Below, piece after piece: positions 52,909 through 61,895 of a stretch of 64,000 nucleotides of DNA. The notes under the pieces were generated by a model. It saw only the letters and a program-made list of their open reading frames with translations. It did not search any database and was not told the DNA's origin. The stretch is from an uncultured Clostridia bacterium. Its GTDB lineage: Bacteria > Bacillota > Clostridia > Christensenellales > Borkfalkiaceae. A program made the position numbers and the translations under genes. Numbering within the stretch: position 1 is the first letter of the stretch; every line of letters begins with the position of its first letter. The stretch lies in assembly GCA_937912025.1 (NCBI GenBank), contig CALDOZ010000027.1, forward strand, positions 1 to 64,000, read 5' to 3'.

Positions 52909-53304
52909 ATGAAAATTAGTAGAGGCGATTATTATTTTGAAGTGGTAGAATACACCGAAGATCTTGGTAAAATTACCGCAAGTGAAGAATTTTTAAATTC
53001 GCTTAAAGGTAAAACTCTACTTGAACAAACGGACGAGTATTTCGTTGAAGAAATGACGGATATGGACTATTGCTCTTACGGCAGTTCAGATAAGACTACG
53101 GCAAACCAAAGAAAAACTTCTATTTGGGATAGTTCAGACGTTGTTGGCGTTATTGTTAAAGACGGAATTATCGTTGGGCTTATGGTAAAATGTTTCTCGA
53201 ACAAAGTTCCGCTTTTTCACGGTAAAACTATTCAAACTTATTTTGCTTGCGACGAAGACGGAACGGGTAGCACTTGCCGTGAAGACTATATAAGAATAGT
53301 TTAA
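52909..53304 (+). CDS. Unknown small soluble protein
   Basis: 131 residues, acidic, mixed alpha/beta, no signal and no membrane segment. Cysteines near 49, 98, 113 and 122 are not arranged as a known metal site. It starts two bases after the membrane-protein gene and ends 13 bp before the GH20 gene. The neighbourhood suggests a part in glycan or phosphate-ester handling; nothing more can be supported. Confidence 0.65.
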   Translation: MKISRGDYYFEVVEYTEDLGKITASEEFLNSLKGKTLLEQTDEYFVEEMTDMDYCSYGSSDKTTANQRKTSIWDSSDVVGVIVKDGIIVGLMVKCFSNKVPLFHGKTIQTYFACDEDGTGSTCREDYIRIV

Positions 53305-53317
53305 TTAAGAGACAATT

Positions 53318-54718
53318 ATGTTATTTGATAATCAAAAATCCTTGGGAAAAGTTGACTTTTTTACGTTGAAAGGCGAAGTAACAGCGCATTGTAACAGCGC
53401 GTTAAATACGTCTATATTAAAAGAGTTTTGGTATACCCATTCGTTTAATGCGTCAACCATTTCGTTTTTACAAGTTGATAGTTTAACGTTTAGTATAGGC
53501 TCGCCGTCAAGCGCTAACCTTAGTGGTAACGAGTTTGTTTTAAGCGTTCAAAAGGGCGGTATTTTTGCTACGGCAAAAGACGAAAAAGCGCTAATTCGCG
53601 CTTACGTTACTTTGCTTGATAAAATGAAAATGAACGACGAAGGCGAAGCGGTTGTACCGATAGGTGAATATAGCGAAAATTGTCAAATATCAACTAGAAT
53701 GGCGCATTATTGCGTTTTTCCAGATAGTAAAATTTGGGAAGTTGAAAAATTTGTAAGGCTATGTGGCGCGGTAAAATATACTCATATAATTATTGAGTTT
53801 TGGGGTATGTTTCAATACCAGACGTTAAAAGAACTAAGTTGGAAGCACGCTTTTAGTAAGGAGCAGTTAAAACCTATTATAGATATGGCAAACAATTTAG
53901 GAATGGAAGTTATTCCTATGTTTAACCATTGGGGACACGCTACTCAAAGTCGAGTTATGCACGGTAAACACGTTACGCTTGATAGCAACTTGGCGTTACA
54001 ATACTTATTTAGTGACGACGGTTGGTGTTGGGATATTAAAAAGCCAATAGTTAAAAACTTGCTCAAAAAAATTAGAAATGAACTTATTGAACTTTGTGGC
54101 GCTGGTAGTTATTTTCATATTGGGTGCGACGAGGCGTACGGGTTCGAGTTTACTCGTCAAAACGTTACCGCTTTCGTTGAGTTTATAAACGAAATTATTG
54201 CCGACCTTAAAGAGCAGGGTAGACGCGCTATTATGTGGGGAGATATGTTATTATGTAATCACCCCGAAGTTTATGTTGAAAATAGATATACCGTAAACGC
54301 CCCTAATATAGAGGTTGAAAAATATATGCTTGAAAATATTTCTAAGGACGTTATTATTGCCGATTGGCAGTACGATGCGAAAAATTATCCAATTCAAACG
54401 TCTTTATTATTAAGCGATGCAGGGTTTGACGTTATCGTTTGCCCGTGGGATAGGGGCTTTATGCAGTCTGACGCGTGCGTTGAAACGGTTAAAAAGCACA
54501 ATTTGTACGGGATTATGCACACTACTTGGCATACGTTGTCGTCGGGGATGCTTTACGTTGTAAGAACGGCAATGTGTTGTTATGATAGTAATGCAAGTAA
54601 GTTGCCGTATTCTAAAATTGCAATAATGTCGGCTTCGGCGCTTAGAAAGGCGTATTTTGTAGACGGCGATTATGAAAAATCGGGTTGGGCTAAATTTGAA
54701 ATAGGAACTAACACCTAA
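53318..54718 (+). CDS. GH20 beta-N-acetylhexosaminidase-like enzyme
   Basis: 466 residues. The family 20 catalytic pair is visible as Asp271-Glu272 in YFHIGCDEAYG, on a TIM barrel that starts near residue 120 (STRMAHYCVFPD). A short N-terminal alpha/beta domain precedes it. Length fits the exo-acting bacterial group without a carbohydrate-binding module. It releases N-acetylglucosamine or N-acetylgalactosamine from glycans, or acts on a related beta-galactoside. No signal peptide. Confidence 0.83.
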   Translation: MLFDNQKSLGKVDFFTLKGEVTAHCNSALNTSILKEFWYTHSFNASTISFLQVDSLTFSIGSPSSANLSGNEFVLSVQKGGIFATAKDEKALIRAYVTLLDKMKMNDEGEAVVPIGEYSENCQISTRMAHYCVFPDSKIWEVEKFVRLCGAVKYTHIIIEFWGMFQYQTLKELSWKHAFSKEQLKPIIDMANNLGMEVIPMFNHWGHATQSRVMHGKHVTLDSNLALQYLFSDDGWCWDIKKPIVKNLLKKIRNELIELCGAGSYFHIGCDEAYGFEFTRQNVTAFVEFINEIIADLKEQGRRAIMWGDMLLCNHPEVYVENRYTVNAPNIEVEKYMLENISKDVIIADWQYDAKNYPIQTSLLLSDAGFDVIVCPWDRGFMQSDACVETVKKHNLYGIMHTTWHTLSSGMLYVVRTAMCCYDSNASKLPYSKIAIMSASALRKAYFVDGDYEKSGWAKFEIGTNT

Positions 54719-54817
54719 TTGGGTTGTGTTAAATATAAAACTAATACTTGTTATAAATTGTAAAAAATTTCCGTAAAAAGCGCGTTAAATGGTACTTGTT
54801 ACGGCAAAAGGAGTAAA

Positions 54818-55834
54818 ATGAAAAAATATTTATTGCCACCAAACGGCAACTTTTACAAGGCCAATTTGCATTGCCATTCGACTTATTCAGACGGAGAACT
54901 CACTCCAAAGCAAATAAAAGAAATTTATCTTCAACAAGGGTATTCAATAGTTGCTTTTACCGACCATGACATTTTACTTTCACATCAATATTTAACCGAC
55001 GATAAATTTCTTGCCTTAAACGGTTTAGAACTTGAAATAAACGAATCTGGACAAAGATTAACAAACACTTCAAAAACTTGTCATTTTTGCTTAGTAGCGT
55101 TAAAGCCGGATAATTTACTTCAACCGTGTTATCACCGCTCTAAGTTTTTGCTTGGCGTCCCTAATTTGCTTAGAGATAAAATTAAATTTGACAATTCTCT
55201 TGCTGATTACGAGCGTGTTTACACCCCGGAAAAAGTTAGCGAAATGATGAAAATTTGTAGAGAAAGTGGCTTTTTTGTAACGTACAATCACCCCGTTTGG
55301 TCGCTTGAAGATAAAGACGATTATCTTAACTATCACGGAATGCACGCTATGGAAATAGTGAACTACTCCTCAAAGGCGGCTGGGTATCCAGAATACAACG
55401 AAGTTCAATACGACCAAATGCTATCGAGCGGTAAAAAGATATACTGCGTAGCGGCTGACGACAATCACAATCATAAAATTGGCAGAAAATGCGATAGTTT
55501 TGGTGGTTTCGTTGTTATTAAGGCTGACAATTTACAGTATGAAACGATTACCAATGCTTTACTTAGCGGTAATTTTTACGCTTCGGAAGGACCTGAAATT
55601 TACGATTTATGGGTGGATGAAAATAGAATTTACATAAAAACTTCTAAAGCGGACAGTATAAGATTAAACACGGGTATTAGACGTTCGGATATTTGTTATA
55701 GCGAAGACGGCGAAGACCTTACTTACGCTTCGTTTTCATATAATTCAAGCGACGTTTATTTTAGAATTACCGTTACAGATAAAAACGGCAATCACGCAAA
55801 TACACAAGCGTATTTTATTGAAGATTTAGTTTAA
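54818..55834 (+). CDS. PHP-domain phosphoesterase
   Basis: 338 residues. Metal-binding motifs of the PHP fold: NLHCHSTYSDG near 17, FTDHDI near 47, YNHPVW near 152 and a final DDNHNH near 214. Such proteins hydrolyse phosphoesters of small molecules or nucleotides. A C-terminal ~80-residue beta domain is unassigned. AAAGGAG site; 100 bp after the GH20 gene with no terminator in between, so it may be co-transcribed. Confidence 0.85.
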   Translation: MKKYLLPPNGNFYKANLHCHSTYSDGELTPKQIKEIYLQQGYSIVAFTDHDILLSHQYLTDDKFLALNGLELEINESGQRLTNTSKTCHFCLVALKPDNLLQPCYHRSKFLLGVPNLLRDKIKFDNSLADYERVYTPEKVSEMMKICRESGFFVTYNHPVWSLEDKDDYLNYHGMHAMEIVNYSSKAAGYPEYNEVQYDQMLSSGKKIYCVAADDNHNHKIGRKCDSFGGFVVIKADNLQYETITNALLSGNFYASEGPEIYDLWVDENRIYIKTSKADSIRLNTGIRRSDICYSEDGEDLTYASFSYNSSDVYFRITVTDKNGNHANTQAYFIEDLV

Positions 55835-55941
55835 TTTGCAAAATAAAACGGATAAACTTAAAAAAACAACTAACAAAAAGCAAAAACTACAAAAATAACG
55901 CTCTTTTTAAAAAATATTTTTAAAAATTTGCATATACTTTA

Positions 55942-55970
55942 TTGTAATTTCTCATTTTTTGTAGTACAAT
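55942..55970 (+). promoter_or_regulatory. Promoter of the MORN-repeat gene
   Basis: TTGTAA (55942-55947), 17-base spacer, TACAAT (55965-55970), then AGGAGGGG at 55991, an unusually strong ribosome site. Confidence 0.6.
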
Positions 55971-56002
55971 GTAAAAAACGGATATAATCTAGGAGGGGTT
56001 TT

Positions 56003-56983
56003 ATGTTTATAAAATACAATAACGGTACTTATACCGGCGAAGTTGACTATAATGAAAAGCGTCACGGTTACGGTACTTATAACTGGAATAGTGGCGATAA
56101 ATACGTAGGATATTGGTCTCACGGCGATATGCACGGTAGAGGCAAATATTATTATACCGACGGTACTTACTACGATGGCGATTGGAAAAATAGCCAAAGA
56201 ACTGGTAATGGTAAAAAAACTTACAGCAACGGCTGGTACGAAGGTCAATGGCTTAACGGCGAAAAGAATGGTCGCGGTACTTATCATTGGAATTCAGGCG
56301 CATCATATACCGGCGACTGGGTTAACGGCGTAAAACAAGGCTACGGTAAATACATTTACCCAAGCGGTAATTATTACGACGGTCAATGGGTTAACGACAA
56401 AAAGAGTGGTTACGGCTACGAAAAATTCGATAACGGTCATTACGAAGGTTACTACACTAACGATTCAAGAACTGGTCGTGGTAAATACTGCTGGCACGAC
56501 GGTAACGTTTACGAAGGCGGATTTAAAGAAGGTAAACTTCACGGCCGTGGTAAAATCGTATACGCAAGCGGCGCTTCATACGAAGGCGACTGGGTAGAAG
56601 ATACTAAGCACGGTTATGGTAAATACACTTACGAAAGCGGTAACTATTACGAAGGCGAATACGTTAACAATAAAGCTGACGGTTACGGCTATGAAAAATA
56701 TAACAACGGTACTTACCAAGGTCAATATAGAGATGGTAAACGTAATGGTCGCGGTACTTATCGCTGGAATTCAGGCGCTTCATATGAAGGCGGTTGGCTT
56801 AACGGCGCTAAACACGGTCGTGGTAAATACACTTATACTGACGGCGCAGTTTACGACGGTGAATGGGTAAACGACCAAATGCACGGCCACGGTATTATGT
56901 ATTATGCTGACGGCACCGTTTACGATGGCGAATGGGAAAACAGCAAACGCGTTGAATCAAGAGGCGGTAACAAATTTATCTAA
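56003..56983 (+). CDS. MORN-repeat protein with 14 repeats
   Basis: 326 residues made almost wholly of 14 MORN units of 22-23 residues with the core YxGxWxNGxxHGxGxYxY. No other domain and no signal peptide. Units 1, 4, 7 and 11 are one residue shorter. Reading by these, the array splits into groups 1-3, 4-6, 7-10 and 11-14, the trace of larger-unit duplications. MORN arrays form long beta-hairpin rods and are known mainly from eukaryotes and some bacteria, where they bind membranes or proteins. Very high use of GGT, AAC and TAC codons suggests strong expression. Monocistronic. Confidence 0.92.
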   Translation: MFIKYNNGTYTGEVDYNEKRHGYGTYNWNSGDKYVGYWSHGDMHGRGKYYYTDGTYYDGDWKNSQRTGNGKKTYSNGWYEGQWLNGEKNGRGTYHWNSGASYTGDWVNGVKQGYGKYIYPSGNYYDGQWVNDKKSGYGYEKFDNGHYEGYYTNDSRTGRGKYCWHDGNVYEGGFKEGKLHGRGKIVYASGASYEGDWVEDTKHGYGKYTYESGNYYEGEYVNNKADGYGYEKYNNGTYQGQYRDGKRNGRGTYRWNSGASYEGGWLNGAKHGRGKYTYTDGAVYDGEWVNDQMHGHGIMYYADGTVYDGEWENSKRVESRGGNKFI

Positions 56984-57020
56984 TTAGTTAAGATTAACTG
57001 ATTAAAATTTTAATAAATAC

Positions 57021-57056
57021 AAATCCCGTTACAATTTAGTGTAGCGGGATTTTTTA
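57021..57056 (+). terminator. Terminator of the MORN gene
   Basis: ATCCCGTTAC pairs with GTAGCGGGAT (one G-U) and is followed by TTTTTT. Confidence 0.82.
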
Positions 57057-57146
57057 AAACTTTTTACAGGAAAAACTGTGCGTTTAGTTTAGGCTTTAAA
57101 CAATTAACTTAAAACTAAACGATAAAACTATAATTTAAGGGCGCGT

Positions 57147-58316
57147 ATGAATAATTTTATTTATGATATTCCAACAAAAGTTTATTTTGGCAAAGACCAA
57201 ATAGACAATCTCGCTTTTGAACTTAAAAGATACGGTAAACGCGTTTTACTCGCGTATGGTGGCGGTTCTATTAAAAAAATAGGTCTTTACGATAAAATAG
57301 TAAACCAAATTAAAAGTAACGGGCTTGAACTTTATGAACTATCTGGCATTGAGCCTAACCCAAGAGTGGAAAGTGTTAAAAAGGGCGCGGATATTTGCAA
57401 GCAAAATAAAATAGACGTAGTTTTGGCAGTAGGCGGTGGCTCTACAATAGATTGCAGTAAGTGGATTTGCGCTAGCGCATGCGTTGAGCACGACCCGTGG
57501 GAATTTTTTAGTAAACTTGCCCCAGTAAACAATGCTCTGCCGTTAATTACCGTTCTTACGCTATCGGCAACGGGTTCGGAAATGGATGCCGGTGGAGTAA
57601 TCTCTAACACTAAAACTAACGATAAAATGGGTAGGTTTTCGCCTTTACTTCAACCTAAAGTTTCGTTTTTAGACCCAACCAACACGTTTACGGTGTCGCG
57701 CTATCAAACGGCGTGTGGCTCAGCCGACATTTTAAGTCACGTTATGGAAACGTATTTTTCACTTGAAAATAATATGTTTATGCTTGACTGTTTTATGGAA
57801 GGGCTTATGAAAACGGTTATTAAGTATACGCCTATCGCCATAGAAAATCCAAACGACTACGAAGCGCGCGCTAACTTAATGTGGGCTTCGTCGTGGGCTA
57901 TTAACGGTTTTATAAAAAAGGGTAGCCAAATGGCGTGGAGTTGTCACCCAATGGAGCATCAGTTATCGGCGTATTACGACATTACGCACGGTTTAGGCTT
58001 AGCAATTTTAACTCCGCGTTGGTTAGAATACGTTATTAGCGAAAAGACTTTACCGCGCATCGTTCAGTTTGGCGTTAACGTATTTGGCATTGATAAAAAT
58101 CTTGATAGTGAAGAAATTGCTAAAAAATCAATCGCGATGCTTAGCGAGTTTTTGTTTAAGACAATTGGTCTTGACGATACGTTTACAAAAATTGGTATTA
58201 CAAGCGAGCATTTCAGCGATATGGCTAAAAAAGCGTGCGGAAATGCAGGAGTAATTAACGGTTTTGTCCCTTTAAAAGAAAAAGACGTTATTGAAATTTA
58301 TAAGAAATGCTTATAA
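57147..58316 (+). CDS. Iron-containing alcohol dehydrogenase (butanol-dehydrogenase type)
   Basis: 389 residues of group III Fe-ADH. NADPH site GGGSIKKIG near 38-46 and GGGSTIDCSKW near 94, then SATGSEMDAGG near 137 and the metal ligands in CGSADILSHVMETY near 192 and HPMEHQLSAYYDITHG near 265-281 (His, His). BdhA/YqhD-like enzymes reduce aldehydes such as butanal or sugar-derived aldehydes. Weak ribosome site; own terminator follows. Confidence 0.9.
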   Translation: MNNFIYDIPTKVYFGKDQIDNLAFELKRYGKRVLLAYGGGSIKKIGLYDKIVNQIKSNGLELYELSGIEPNPRVESVKKGADICKQNKIDVVLAVGGGSTIDCSKWICASACVEHDPWEFFSKLAPVNNALPLITVLTLSATGSEMDAGGVISNTKTNDKMGRFSPLLQPKVSFLDPTNTFTVSRYQTACGSADILSHVMETYFSLENNMFMLDCFMEGLMKTVIKYTPIAIENPNDYEARANLMWASSWAINGFIKKGSQMAWSCHPMEHQLSAYYDITHGLGLAILTPRWLEYVISEKTLPRIVQFGVNVFGIDKNLDSEEIAKKSIAMLSEFLFKTIGLDDTFTKIGITSEHFSDMAKKACGNAGVINGFVPLKEKDVIEIYKKCL

Positions 58317-58336
58317 AAACTAACAAGCCAAATAAA

Positions 58337-58372
58337 AAGAGTAGCCTTATCTATTAAGCGCTACTCTTATAT
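58337..58372. terminator. Terminator between Fe-ADH and NUDIX genes
   Basis: AAGAGTAG pairs with CTACTCTT around a 16-base loop, between convergent genes. Moderate strength. Confidence 0.6.
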
Positions 58373-58385
58373 ATTGAATAAAATT

Positions 58386-58910
58386 TTATCTAAAAAAATA
58401 CGAATACAAGGCGATTATAGTTTTAGCGTCGTGAATTTCGCCGTTAAGTAACATTTGTTTTGCTTTTTCAAGCGAAATTTTTTCAACGTTTAAAAACTCG
58501 TCGCTATCAAGGTGAACTTTACCGCGTTTAACGTCTTTAGCAAGATAAATATAAATAACTTCGTCGGTATAAGCAGGGGTAGGATAAATGCTATGCAAAA
58601 GCGTAACGTCGCTAGGAACAAGCCCCGTTTCTTCTTCAAGTTCTCTTATAGCGCATTTTTTAGGGTCTTCGCCCTCGTTAAGTTTACCTGCTGGAATTTC
58701 AAGCAAAGTTTTGCCGTAAGGATAGCGGAATTGCCTTACAAAATAAATTTCGCCGTTTTCAATAGCGATAACGCACGCTCCGCCGGGGTGATGAATAACT
58801 TCACGCATAGAAACGTTGCCGTTTGGAAGCAAAACGTCGTCTTTTCTAAGTTTAACGACTTTGCCGTCGTAGATAGAGTGAGTGTTTAAAGTTTTTTCGT
58901 TTAGTTCCAT
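58386..58910 (-). CDS. nudF: NUDIX hydrolase, ADP-ribose pyrophosphatase type
   Basis: 174 residues. The NUDIX box is complete from residue ~76: GKLNEGEDPKKCAIRELEEE then TG, matching Gx5Ex7REUxEExGU. The preceding strand and YPTPAYTDE motif near 109 are typical of the ADP-ribose branch. It splits ADP-ribose to AMP and ribose 5-phosphate, and would also dispose of ADP-ribose freed by a glycohydrolase elsewhere. Housekeeping gene, no link to neighbours. Confidence 0.88.
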   Translation of the reverse strand: MELNEKTLNTHSIYDGKVVKLRKDDVLLPNGNVSMREVIHHPGGACVIAIENGEIYFVRQFRYPYGKTLLEIPAGKLNEGEDPKKCAIRELEEETGLVPSDVTLLHSIYPTPAYTDEVIYIYLAKDVKRGKVHLDSDEFLNVEKISLEKAKQMLLNGEIHDAKTIIALYSYFFR

Positions 58911-59006
58911 ATAAAACCTCGCAAATTTAGTTACAGTTTAATATATTTTTTTCAAAAAATCAAGAGTTTAGTTGCTTTAAAATTTTTAATATGTTAAAAT
59001 TTAACA

Positions 59007-59180
59007 ATGGAAGAAAAAGATTACGTTGTTTTTAAAATTGACGGCGAATACGCATATCTTCGCGAAATAGGTAAAGGCGAGGAAAGCGACGTGTTTATTG
59101 CTATTGCTTTATTACCGCAAGGCGCGGACGTTGGTAGCAAATTGCACTCGGCGTTTTTTGAGTATACGTTGATTGATTAA
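59007..59180 (+). CDS. Small conserved-looking protein of 57 residues
   Basis: ATG at 59007, stop at 59178-59180. The protein begins MEEKDYVVFKIDGEYAY and has a compact beta-rich pattern ending in FFEYTLID. It resembles short Clostridia proteins with an ALLPxGxDxGxxL stretch, here ALLPQGADVGSKL; a function is not known to me. TTAAAAT eight bases upstream could be a -10 box, which would leave little or no leader. It lies 42 bp ahead of the HAD gene. Confidence 0.6.
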   Translation: MEEKDYVVFKIDGEYAYLREIGKGEESDVFIAIALLPQGADVGSKLHSAFFEYTLID

Positions 59181-59222
59181 ATAGTAAAAATTACTAGGAA
59201 AAGTTGATGTTTTAGGTGAATT

Positions 59223-59858
59223 ATGAGCAAAATTTACGTTTTTGATTTAGATGGAACGCTTGCAAATTCCATAAATAGCATTAGAGCAGGAATTTCTAAA
59301 TACCTTAATAAGCGCGGTGTAGAAATGACTGACGAGTTGTTTAAAAATATAATTACGTTAGGGTATCCCAAAACTGCTGAGTATTTTATAAACGTTTATA
59401 ATATTAATGAAAAGCCGAGCGATATCGTTAATGAATTATATGATAATTTAACTAATGAATACGCGCATAACATTTTTTTAAAACCGTACGCAAAAGAGTA
59501 TTTATTAAAACTTAAAAACGAAGGTCAAAGATTGTTCATATTATCGGCAAGCCCACACGTTTTTATTGACCCGTGCTTAAAAAATAACGGGATTTACGAA
59601 TGTTTTGAAAAGTTGTTATCGGTTGACGATATAGGCTATACGAAAACTACCACAATACTTTTTGAAAAGGTTGCGCACATGCTAAACGTTAACCCAAGCG
59701 ATATTGTTTATTTTGAAGATAGTTACGACGCTTGCGTAAACGCTAAAAAGGTAGGCTACGTTGTTTATGGTGTTGACGACGTTCAACCAAAAGAATGGAA
59801 AGAAGCGTTAAAACAAGCGGTAGACTATTATTTAACTTCTTATAAAGACCTTATTTAG
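59223..59858 (+). CDS. HAD-superfamily phosphatase
   Basis: 211 residues. Motif I FDLDGTL (Asp at 8 and 10), motif II LSASP near 102, and motif IV YFEDSYDAC near 163; a helical cap lies between I and II. It dephosphorylates a small metabolite such as phosphoglycolate or a sugar phosphate. Start ATG after AGGTGA. Terminator at 59906 follows. Confidence 0.85.
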   Translation: MSKIYVFDLDGTLANSINSIRAGISKYLNKRGVEMTDELFKNIITLGYPKTAEYFINVYNINEKPSDIVNELYDNLTNEYAHNIFLKPYAKEYLLKLKNEGQRLFILSASPHVFIDPCLKNNGIYECFEKLLSVDDIGYTKTTTILFEKVAHMLNVNPSDIVYFEDSYDACVNAKKVGYVVYGVDDVQPKEWKEALKQAVDYYLTSYKDLI

Positions 59859-59905
59859 TTCATTAAAGTTTATTTACTTACTAATTTTTTAAAGTCGATA
59901 AATAT

Positions 59906-59938
59906 AAAAATTCCCGAAAAAAGTCGGGAATTTTTTTG
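59906..59938. terminator. Bidirectional terminator
   Basis: ATTCCCGA pairs with TCGGGAAT, flanked by A and T runs, between the convergent HAD and isomerase genes. Confidence 0.82.
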
Positions 59939-59940
59939 TG

Positions 59941-60804
59941 TTAAGCGTTTTCGAACATATCGGCAAGTTTTCTTGCGGAGTTATATAAATTTTTAAGTTC
60001 TCTACTAAGTTCGTTAATTGTAAATTTAGATAAGTGACTATCCGCTTCAAGCGTCATATATCCGTTATAGCCAACTTTTTTTAACTCCTTAATAATAGGA
60101 AGGTAATCAATATTCATTGTAAACGGCATTGCGTGGCAGTCGCGCTTTAAATCGTTATCGTGAAGATGTAACGCTTGAATTTTACCGCCAACCTTATTAA
60201 TTATATCAACGGCGCTAGTTTTAAGGTCGCGCATTTCGGCGTGGCCAACGTCAAGGCACGCCACGAAATAATCGTCGTTAACGGCGTTAAGATGCTCTAA
60301 AAAACTTTGAGCGGTAGAACAAGCGGCGTTTAAATAAGTGTCGGTAGACTTGTCGTAATTAAACATATTTTCGCACGCTATTTTAACGCCCATAGGCTTA
60401 GCAAACTCTAAAAGTTCAAAATACATTTGCGCGTTTTCTTCGCCGTTTTTATCGTTATCGGGGTGAACGATGCAAATTTCACCACCAGCAATCGCCGTGC
60501 ATTCGATAGCGCGTTTTAAATAATCTCTAATTTCTTTACAGCAAACTGGGAAAGGCGCGTGCGATTGATTGCAACGTATACCGTTATTTTCGCCAACTTT
60601 TCTCAGTTTTTTTGCGAAATTAGCATAGTTTGGTGAAGTCATTTCGTTTTGCATTGCAATGTACGTTTTATTATTCCAGTTATAACGCGCCATATCGCAC
60701 AAGGTAAAGTCCCAAGCGTCAAACCCTGCCTGGGCAATAAGTTCAATAGCCTTTTCGTAGCCGACAAAATTAGCGGTAGTTCTAATTTCAGTAGAAGTTT
60801 TCAT
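59941..60804 (-). CDS. Sugar phosphate isomerase/epimerase (TIM barrel)
   Basis: 287 residues from the ATG at 60804, chosen because GGGGG lies eight bases before it; the frame is open to an earlier ATG at 60828 that has no ribosome site. Xylose-isomerase-like barrel with metal ligands in ACENMFNYDK near 138 (Glu), CLDVGHAEM near 172 (Asp, His), LHLHDNDLKRDCHAMPF near 208 and LEADSH near 252. Substrate unknown. It shares the divergent gap with the DUF4432 gene, hinting at a common pathway. Confidence 0.82.
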   Translation of the reverse strand: MKTSTEIRTTANFVGYEKAIELIAQAGFDAWDFTLCDMARYNWNNKTYIAMQNEMTSPNYANFAKKLRKVGENNGIRCNQSHAPFPVCCKEIRDYLKRAIECTAIAGGEICIVHPDNDKNGEENAQMYFELLEFAKPMGVKIACENMFNYDKSTDTYLNAACSTAQSFLEHLNAVNDDYFVACLDVGHAEMRDLKTSAVDIINKVGGKIQALHLHDNDLKRDCHAMPFTMNIDYLPIIKELKKVGYNGYMTLEADSHLSKFTINELSRELKNLYNSARKLADMFENA

Positions 60805-60919
60805 TTTAGCCCCCATAGTATTAGCCATTTTAACAAATAGTTTTTAATAAGTTTAGCACAGCAATTATATAATTTCAACAATAAAACAAAAAATACTACC
60901 ATGATTTTATAAAAAACTA

Positions 60920-60948
60920 TTGACATCAAATAAAACCGCCGTTAAACT
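60920..60948 (+). promoter_or_regulatory. Promoter of the DUF4432 gene
   Basis: TTGACA (60920-60925), 17-base spacer, TAAACT (60943-60948); TAAAGG serves the ATG at 60987. Confidence 0.65.
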
Positions 60949-60986
60949 AAACTTATCAAAAATAAAACAATTAATAAAGGTATTTT

Positions 60987-61895
60987 ATGAACGAAAAAAT
61001 TAACAATTTATCGCAAATCGCATCGGTTTCGCGCTACAAAATAACAAGCGGAAAAGGTCAAGGCTTAAACGTTATCGACTGTAACAACGGCGTTATTCGT
61101 TTTCTTTTAAACGAAAGCCACGCATTAGACGTTATGCAACTTTATCATTTAGGAACGAACGTGTCGTTTTTATCAAAAAACGCATTCGTTGACGGTTGTG
61201 GCAATTTTGACAATCGCTTTGAAGGCGGAATGCTTTATACCTGCGGATTTGATAGCGTAGGTGGGCGCGACGGGTTTGTAACTCACGGCTCATTCCACTT
61301 AACGCCTGCAGAAGTTACTAAAATTGAGTGCAACGAAAATGAAATTATAATTGAAGCGGATATTAGAAACTCGGCATTATTTGGCAAAAACTTGCTAATC
61401 AAACGCAAAATTTATACAAAAGTTGGTCAAGCAACGTTAACCGTTAGCGACGAACTTATAAACGAAGGCTATCGCCCTGAAGATTATTGTGTATTGTATC
61501 ACGTTAATTTTGGATACCCTATGCTTGACGAAGGCGCGGAAATTAATGGTAATATTACTAAAATTACTCCGCGTACCGAATGGGCTAAAAGCAATGCTGA
61601 CACCGCTTTAGTAATTGAAAAGCCTTTACCTACTAAAGAAGAAACGTGTTATTATTTAGAACTTGAAACTCCTGAAATTTCACTTACCAACAAAAAACTT
61701 GGCAAAAAATGCGTTTTAAAATATTCAGGTGATACGCTACCTTGCTTTATAGAATGGAAGAGTATGGCTTCAGGCGATTACGCGCTTGGTTTAGAACCAA
61801 CCACCACTTTGCTTGACGAGCATTTTGAATACGACACTATAGGCGCGGGTGAAAAAATTAAATTTTTCGTGGAGATTTCTTGCGAAGATTTTTAA
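60987..61895 (+). CDS. DUF4432 aldose-1-epimerase-like protein
   Basis: 302 residues with the galactose-mutarotase-like beta-sandwich of DUF4432: GGMLYTCGFDSVG near 84, THGSFHLTP near 98 (His), YHVNFGYPMLDEGAEI near 172 (His) and a final GLEPTTT near 270. The family binds sugars and probably interconverts anomers or related isomers. No signal peptide. The next gene to the right is 440 bp away. Confidence 0.83.
   Translation: MNEKINNLSQIASVSRYKITSGKGQGLNVIDCNNGVIRFLLNESHALDVMQLYHLGTNVSFLSKNAFVDGCGNFDNRFEGGMLYTCGFDSVGGRDGFVTHGSFHLTPAEVTKIECNENEIIIEADIRNSALFGKNLLIKRKIYTKVGQATLTVSDELINEGYRPEDYCVLYHVNFGYPMLDEGAEINGNITKITPRTEWAKSNADTALVIEKPLPTKEETCYYLELETPEISLTNKKLGKKCVLKYSGDTLPCFIEWKSMASGDYALGLEPTTTLLDEHFEYDTIGAGEKIKFFVEISCEDF

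Noticed and set aside
56003..56983. Repetitive DNA in the MORN gene as a satellite or minisatellite
   Set aside because: The periodicity follows the protein repeat in one clean frame with codon-level variation.
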